Below, piece after piece: positions 62,401 to 64,000 of a stretch of 64,000 bases of DNA. A program made the translations under genes and the position numbers. Source of the DNA: Flavivirga eckloniae (GTDB lineage Bacteria > Bacteroidota > Bacteroidia > Flavobacteriales > Flavobacteriaceae); the NCBI RefSeq assembly GCF_002886045.1, contig NZ_CP025791.1:3425001-3489000 (forward strand), given 5' to 3'. A model generated the notes under the pieces. The model did no database searches, was not told the DNA's origin, and saw only the letters and a program-made list of their open reading frames with translations. Within the stretch, counting starts at the first letter, position 1; every line of letters begins with the position of its first letter.

Positions 62401-62855
62401 GAATTCTGGTTGTTTCCTATGGTAACTCCTCTTGAAATACTTCCAGAAGTTGTTAAGCCATCAAAAGGAGTAAAGTTTTTAGAATCGCTTGGTTGCGATA
62501 GTTTGTATAGTTTTTCGAGATTATCGTTGGTTTCAACAATTACAGATTCATCTAACTGTTGGTAGGTTCTGGTTAAAAAATCGGGAAACCTTAAATAGTT
62601 GATAATGACGGAATCGGTTTCAACAGGCTTTTTTAGAGTAAGTATGGCTTTTGAATAATCAACAGAGTAAAAGCTGGAATCGATAACTGTATTATCATTT
62701 CTTTTAATTAAAAATGAGTTGGGGTTTATACTTACGCTATCTATACGAATAATATTTTTTACAGCAACTTTTATTGTTTTATAGTTTGAAGACGGTTCTT
62801 GAGAAAATCCACAAAAACCAACTAAGAATATAAAAATTGATGCAATACACTTCAT
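59436..62855 (-). CDS. very large outer-membrane beta-barrel protein
   Basis: The 1139 residues start with a signal peptide (SIFIFLVGFCGFSQ). The N-terminal part has strands and a conserved-looking stretch LTTSGSISRGVTIGNNQNSV followed by SELDLQITGKLSDKVSLRAS, typical of large Bacteroidota outer-membrane proteins of unknown role. From about residue 190 to the end (GSIQLKAYF) it is almost all amphipathic strands with Tyr/Phe/Asn belts, so a barrel of many strands with big loops is likely. A short YNENGIQELEEFE motif may bind calcium. No TonB plug or CTD is visible. The family is not one I can name. It is divergent from the exodeoxyribonuclease gene and a single gene. Confidence 0.75.
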   Translation of the reverse strand: MKCIASIFIFLVGFCGFSQEPSSNYKTIKVAVKNIIRIDSVSINPNSFLIKRNDNTVIDSSFYSVDYSKAILTLKKPVETDSVIINYLRFPDFLTRTYQQLDESVIVETNDNLEKLYKLSQPSDSKNFTPFDGLTTSGSISRGVTIGNNQNSVLNSELDLQITGKLSDKVSLRASIQDANIPLQESGYSQRLDEFDQVFIELFSDRWNIRAGDIDLQNTSSYFASFSKRVQGLSINAKLGKNDRTNVFASGAIVRGQFTRSQFTAQEGNQGPYKLQGQNGELFVLIVSGSETVYVNGIAVKRGEDQDYIIDYNAGEIIFNSTYPITSEMRITVDYQFSERNYSRFVAYGGGQVKGDKLNIGVSVYSENDSKNQPLQQNLSQEQIQILSNAGDDRSLMVAPSEIQESLNENRILYKKELIGGVEAFVFSNNPDDELYRVTFTRVGANQGDYILGNTTAINNIYEFAGVGLGDYAPIVQLVSPTKLQIAVINGIYKPSEKTNIVFEASGSKNDLNLFSNLDDNDNDGFAGKLNIEQKLIKNDSLWNLSAFANTDYIQEHYKTIERLYNAEFNRDWNLDLPTGNQTTNSLGDQILLHSGFRLFHHKKGIINYQFEHLGYSESFNGNRHVANINLLLNRFNIVSHSSFLNAESNTNASTFLRSYNRITYGMQKGWLGTKLAIEDNEQKDVLTETLTPLSQKFKSYEFFIGVGDSTKVFAEIGYKNRVNDSIRNNQLQKVNTSNTFYLDSRLVKNKNTNLSLYANYRTLKSEDSNIEDERSINSRLQFNQKLFKQIIQWNTIFETNSGTLPQQDFTYVEVEPGQGTFTWIDYNENGIQELEEFEVAQFQDQGKYIRVLLPNRVFIKTHQNRLSQTLTINPAQWYVSKKKSKKFWSHFYNQTSYLIDRKIKREGNNFNLNPFKNNEADQLGLQLNFRNVLFFNRGKQRYTTSYTYLDNTTRNILSTGFVENSLKSHQLNFNHKITGNWLVNMISALDKNESLSENFASKNYNFEETRFNPKISYLFNDNSSFDVFYQYANKENTIGSLESLKQQKYGASFTLANSQKNAINGEFNYFSNIFNGNPNTPVAYQMLEGLQPGKNYTWTLLAQKKLTAFLDLNLSYFGRKTESSRTIHTGSIQLKAYF

Positions 62856-63181
62856 TTGATACTTAAACTACAAATAGCTTAAAATATTTTGTTATTAGAA
62901 TTCGTTAGACTGGCTCTAATAACGAATATACTTCTTTTAAGGTAAACTTATAGGAGGCTCAACAAGTTAGCCATTATAAGTATACATTGAGCATGCTTGT
63001 ACCTGGTTCGGTAAAGTAGCAAATCAAAAAAATTAATTTATTTTGATGGTGTAAAAGTAGCGTATTATTTATTTTAGCTAGATGTAATAAACATCATTAA
63101 GGATTTTAATGTTTTTTACTACACAAATTGTATCTGTTTACAGCAGGCAAGTCCAACAATAAAAAAAACAACGTATATACA
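62856..63181. other. 326-base divergent intergenic region
   Basis: It must hold the promoters of both the barrel gene and the exodeoxyribonuclease gene. Nothing else is recognisable: no tRNA, small RNA or clear operator. It is very AT-rich toward 63060-63180. Confidence 0.4.
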
Positions 63182-63943
63182 ATGAAAATTATATCATATA
63201 ACGTAAACGGTATTCGAGCTGCAATAAATAAAGGTTTTATAGATTGGTTAAAAAGCGCAAACCCAGATGTGATTTGTCTACAAGAAATAAAAGCACAAAA
63301 AGAGCAGTTGGATATTGATGTTTTTGTAGAGGCTGGCTATAAATATAATTATTGGTTTAGCGCCCAAAAAAAAGGATATAGTGGTGTTGCAATTTTAAGC
63401 AAAATAGAACCAAATCATATAGAGTATGGCACGGGTATTGAGTCAATGGACTTTGAAGGTAGAAATTTGCGAGCCGATTTTAATGATGTATCTGTAATGA
63501 GCTTGTATTTACCTTCTGGAACAAACGACGCACGTTTAAACCATAAGTTGGAATATATGGATATGTTTCAGGATTATATAAACAATCTTAAAAAAGATGT
63601 GCCTAATCTGGTTATTTGTGGCGACTATAACATTTGCCATGAAGAGATAGATATCCATAACCCTAAAATGAAAGGTGTCTCAGGGTTTTTACCCGTAGAG
63701 CGCGAGTGGATTGGAAACTTTATTGATAGTGGATTTATAGATTCGTTTAGGTATTTAAATACAGAAACACAACAATACAGTTGGTGGAGTTACCGTGCTA
63801 ATGCTCGTGCCAATAATAAAGGTTGGCGATTAGATTATGCCATGGTAGCAGAACCGTTGCAAGAAAAGATAAAAAGAGCCGTTATACTATCCGAGGCAGT
63901 ACATAGTGATCACTGTCCGATTTTAGTGGAAATAGACAATTAA
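63182..63943 (+). CDS. xth: exodeoxyribonuclease III
   Basis: From the ATG at 63182 the protein has 253 residues and opens MKIISYNVNGIRAAINKGF exactly as the family does. The earlier in-frame ATG at 63128 adds 18 polar residues with no counterpart. Catalytic sites: Asn7 (SYNVNG), CLQEIKAQ (metal Glu), YLPSGT, CGDYNICHEEIDIHNPK (Asp/Asn), RLDYAMV and SDHCPILVEI (Asp-His). It acts as AP endonuclease and 3'-5' exonuclease in base-excision repair. The later start is also preceded by an A-rich region, usual in Bacteroidota. Confidence 0.95.
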   Translation: MKIISYNVNGIRAAINKGFIDWLKSANPDVICLQEIKAQKEQLDIDVFVEAGYKYNYWFSAQKKGYSGVAILSKIEPNHIEYGTGIESMDFEGRNLRADFNDVSVMSLYLPSGTNDARLNHKLEYMDMFQDYINNLKKDVPNLVICGDYNICHEEIDIHNPKMKGVSGFLPVEREWIGNFIDSGFIDSFRYLNTETQQYSWWSYRANARANNKGWRLDYAMVAEPLQEKIKRAVILSEAVHSDHCPILVEIDN

Positions 63944-63988
63944 AAGATAGATATAGTATATAACTAATAATAAATAGAATCCTAAAAA

Positions 63989-64000
63989 ATGATTAAAAAA
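63989..64000 (+). CDS. possible start of a gene cut by the window edge
   Basis: ATGATTAAAAAA at the very end would give MIKK, a common start of signal-peptide proteins in this phylum. It lies 46 bases after the exodeoxyribonuclease stop, on the same strand. Four codons are too few to identify it. Confidence 0.25.

Noticed and set aside
1-64000. tRNA, rRNA, transposase, integrase, prophage or plasmid genes
   Set aside because: Both strands were read for cloverleaf-like T-loop words (GGTTCGAATCC type), rRNA segments and typical mobile-element proteins, and none was found by eye; a covariance-model search would be decisive for tRNAs.

Overview
The window is AT-rich chromosomal DNA from a marine-type member of the Flavobacteriaceae (Bacteroidota). 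The evidence is a full SUF iron-sulfur operon in the flavobacterial gene set (with DUF59, DUF2480 and DUF3078 neighbours), a trihaem-free SdhCAB operon of the Bacteroidota type, a type IX secretion (T9SS) C-terminal sorting domain, several lipoproteins with short LSC-like lipoboxes, TAnnTTTG-type promoter boxes placed right next to start codons, and the short intergenic repeats (GTCATTCAGA…TGAATGACA) seen in flavobacterial genomes. The genus cannot be named from the sequence. No rRNA, tRNA, CRISPR array, transposase or integrase was seen.

Layout. 1-8.0 kb is an accessory region: a small monooxygenase-like gene, a block of interspersed repeats, a large imperfect palindrome (1667-1795), two tandem mini HTH genes plus the tail of a third copy, a C10 tract, and a 1054-residue LRR-Roc-COR protein whose 14 LRRs are almost identical in DNA. 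8-10.3 kb carries an EEP-fold nuclease/phosphatase-like gene and hflX. 10.4-18.1 kb is one minus-strand operon: HPt protein, receiver protein, HEAT protein, processive GT2 glycosyltransferase, LTA-synthase-like phosphotransferase/sulfatase with a TPR tail, TPR-YaiO outer-membrane protein, and a PmtA-like methyltransferase. It reads as an envelope or exopolysaccharide export and modification system. 18.3-27.4 kb is the SUF operon and relatives on the minus strand (IscA-like, SufB, lipoprotein, SufC, SufD, SufS, unknown, SufE, DUF59, DUF2480, DUF3078).

27.9-37.9 kb is a polymorphic-toxin locus on the plus strand: a secreted DUF6443/RHS protein with a probable toxin-23 C-terminus, an overlapping lipoprotein that is the likely immunity factor, an SpvB-like RHS partner, and then a second immunity gene. 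That second copy is flanked by the last codons of a lost toxin and the first codons of a lost SpvB-like gene, so it is a clear cassette remnant. 38.3-42.9 kb is a minus-strand lipoprotein operon with an MbnH-like dihaem peroxidase and its MbnP partner. 43-49.5 kb holds thiL, small zinc-ribbon paralogues, an alpha/beta hydrolase, an ACT-like protein divergent from an aspartate kinase, and an Xaa-Pro aminopeptidase. 49.7-59.2 kb has a T9SS-exported metallopeptidase, a BNR-repeat protein, sdhCAB and an M28 peptidase. 59.4-63.9 kb has a giant outer-membrane barrel protein and exodeoxyribonuclease III.

The parts most worth following up are the toxin/immunity cassette remnant, the seven-gene envelope operon in which an inner-membrane enzyme and an outer-membrane protein share a TPR module, the LRR-Roco gene with its homogenised repeat array, and the two-conformation palindrome at 1.7 kb.
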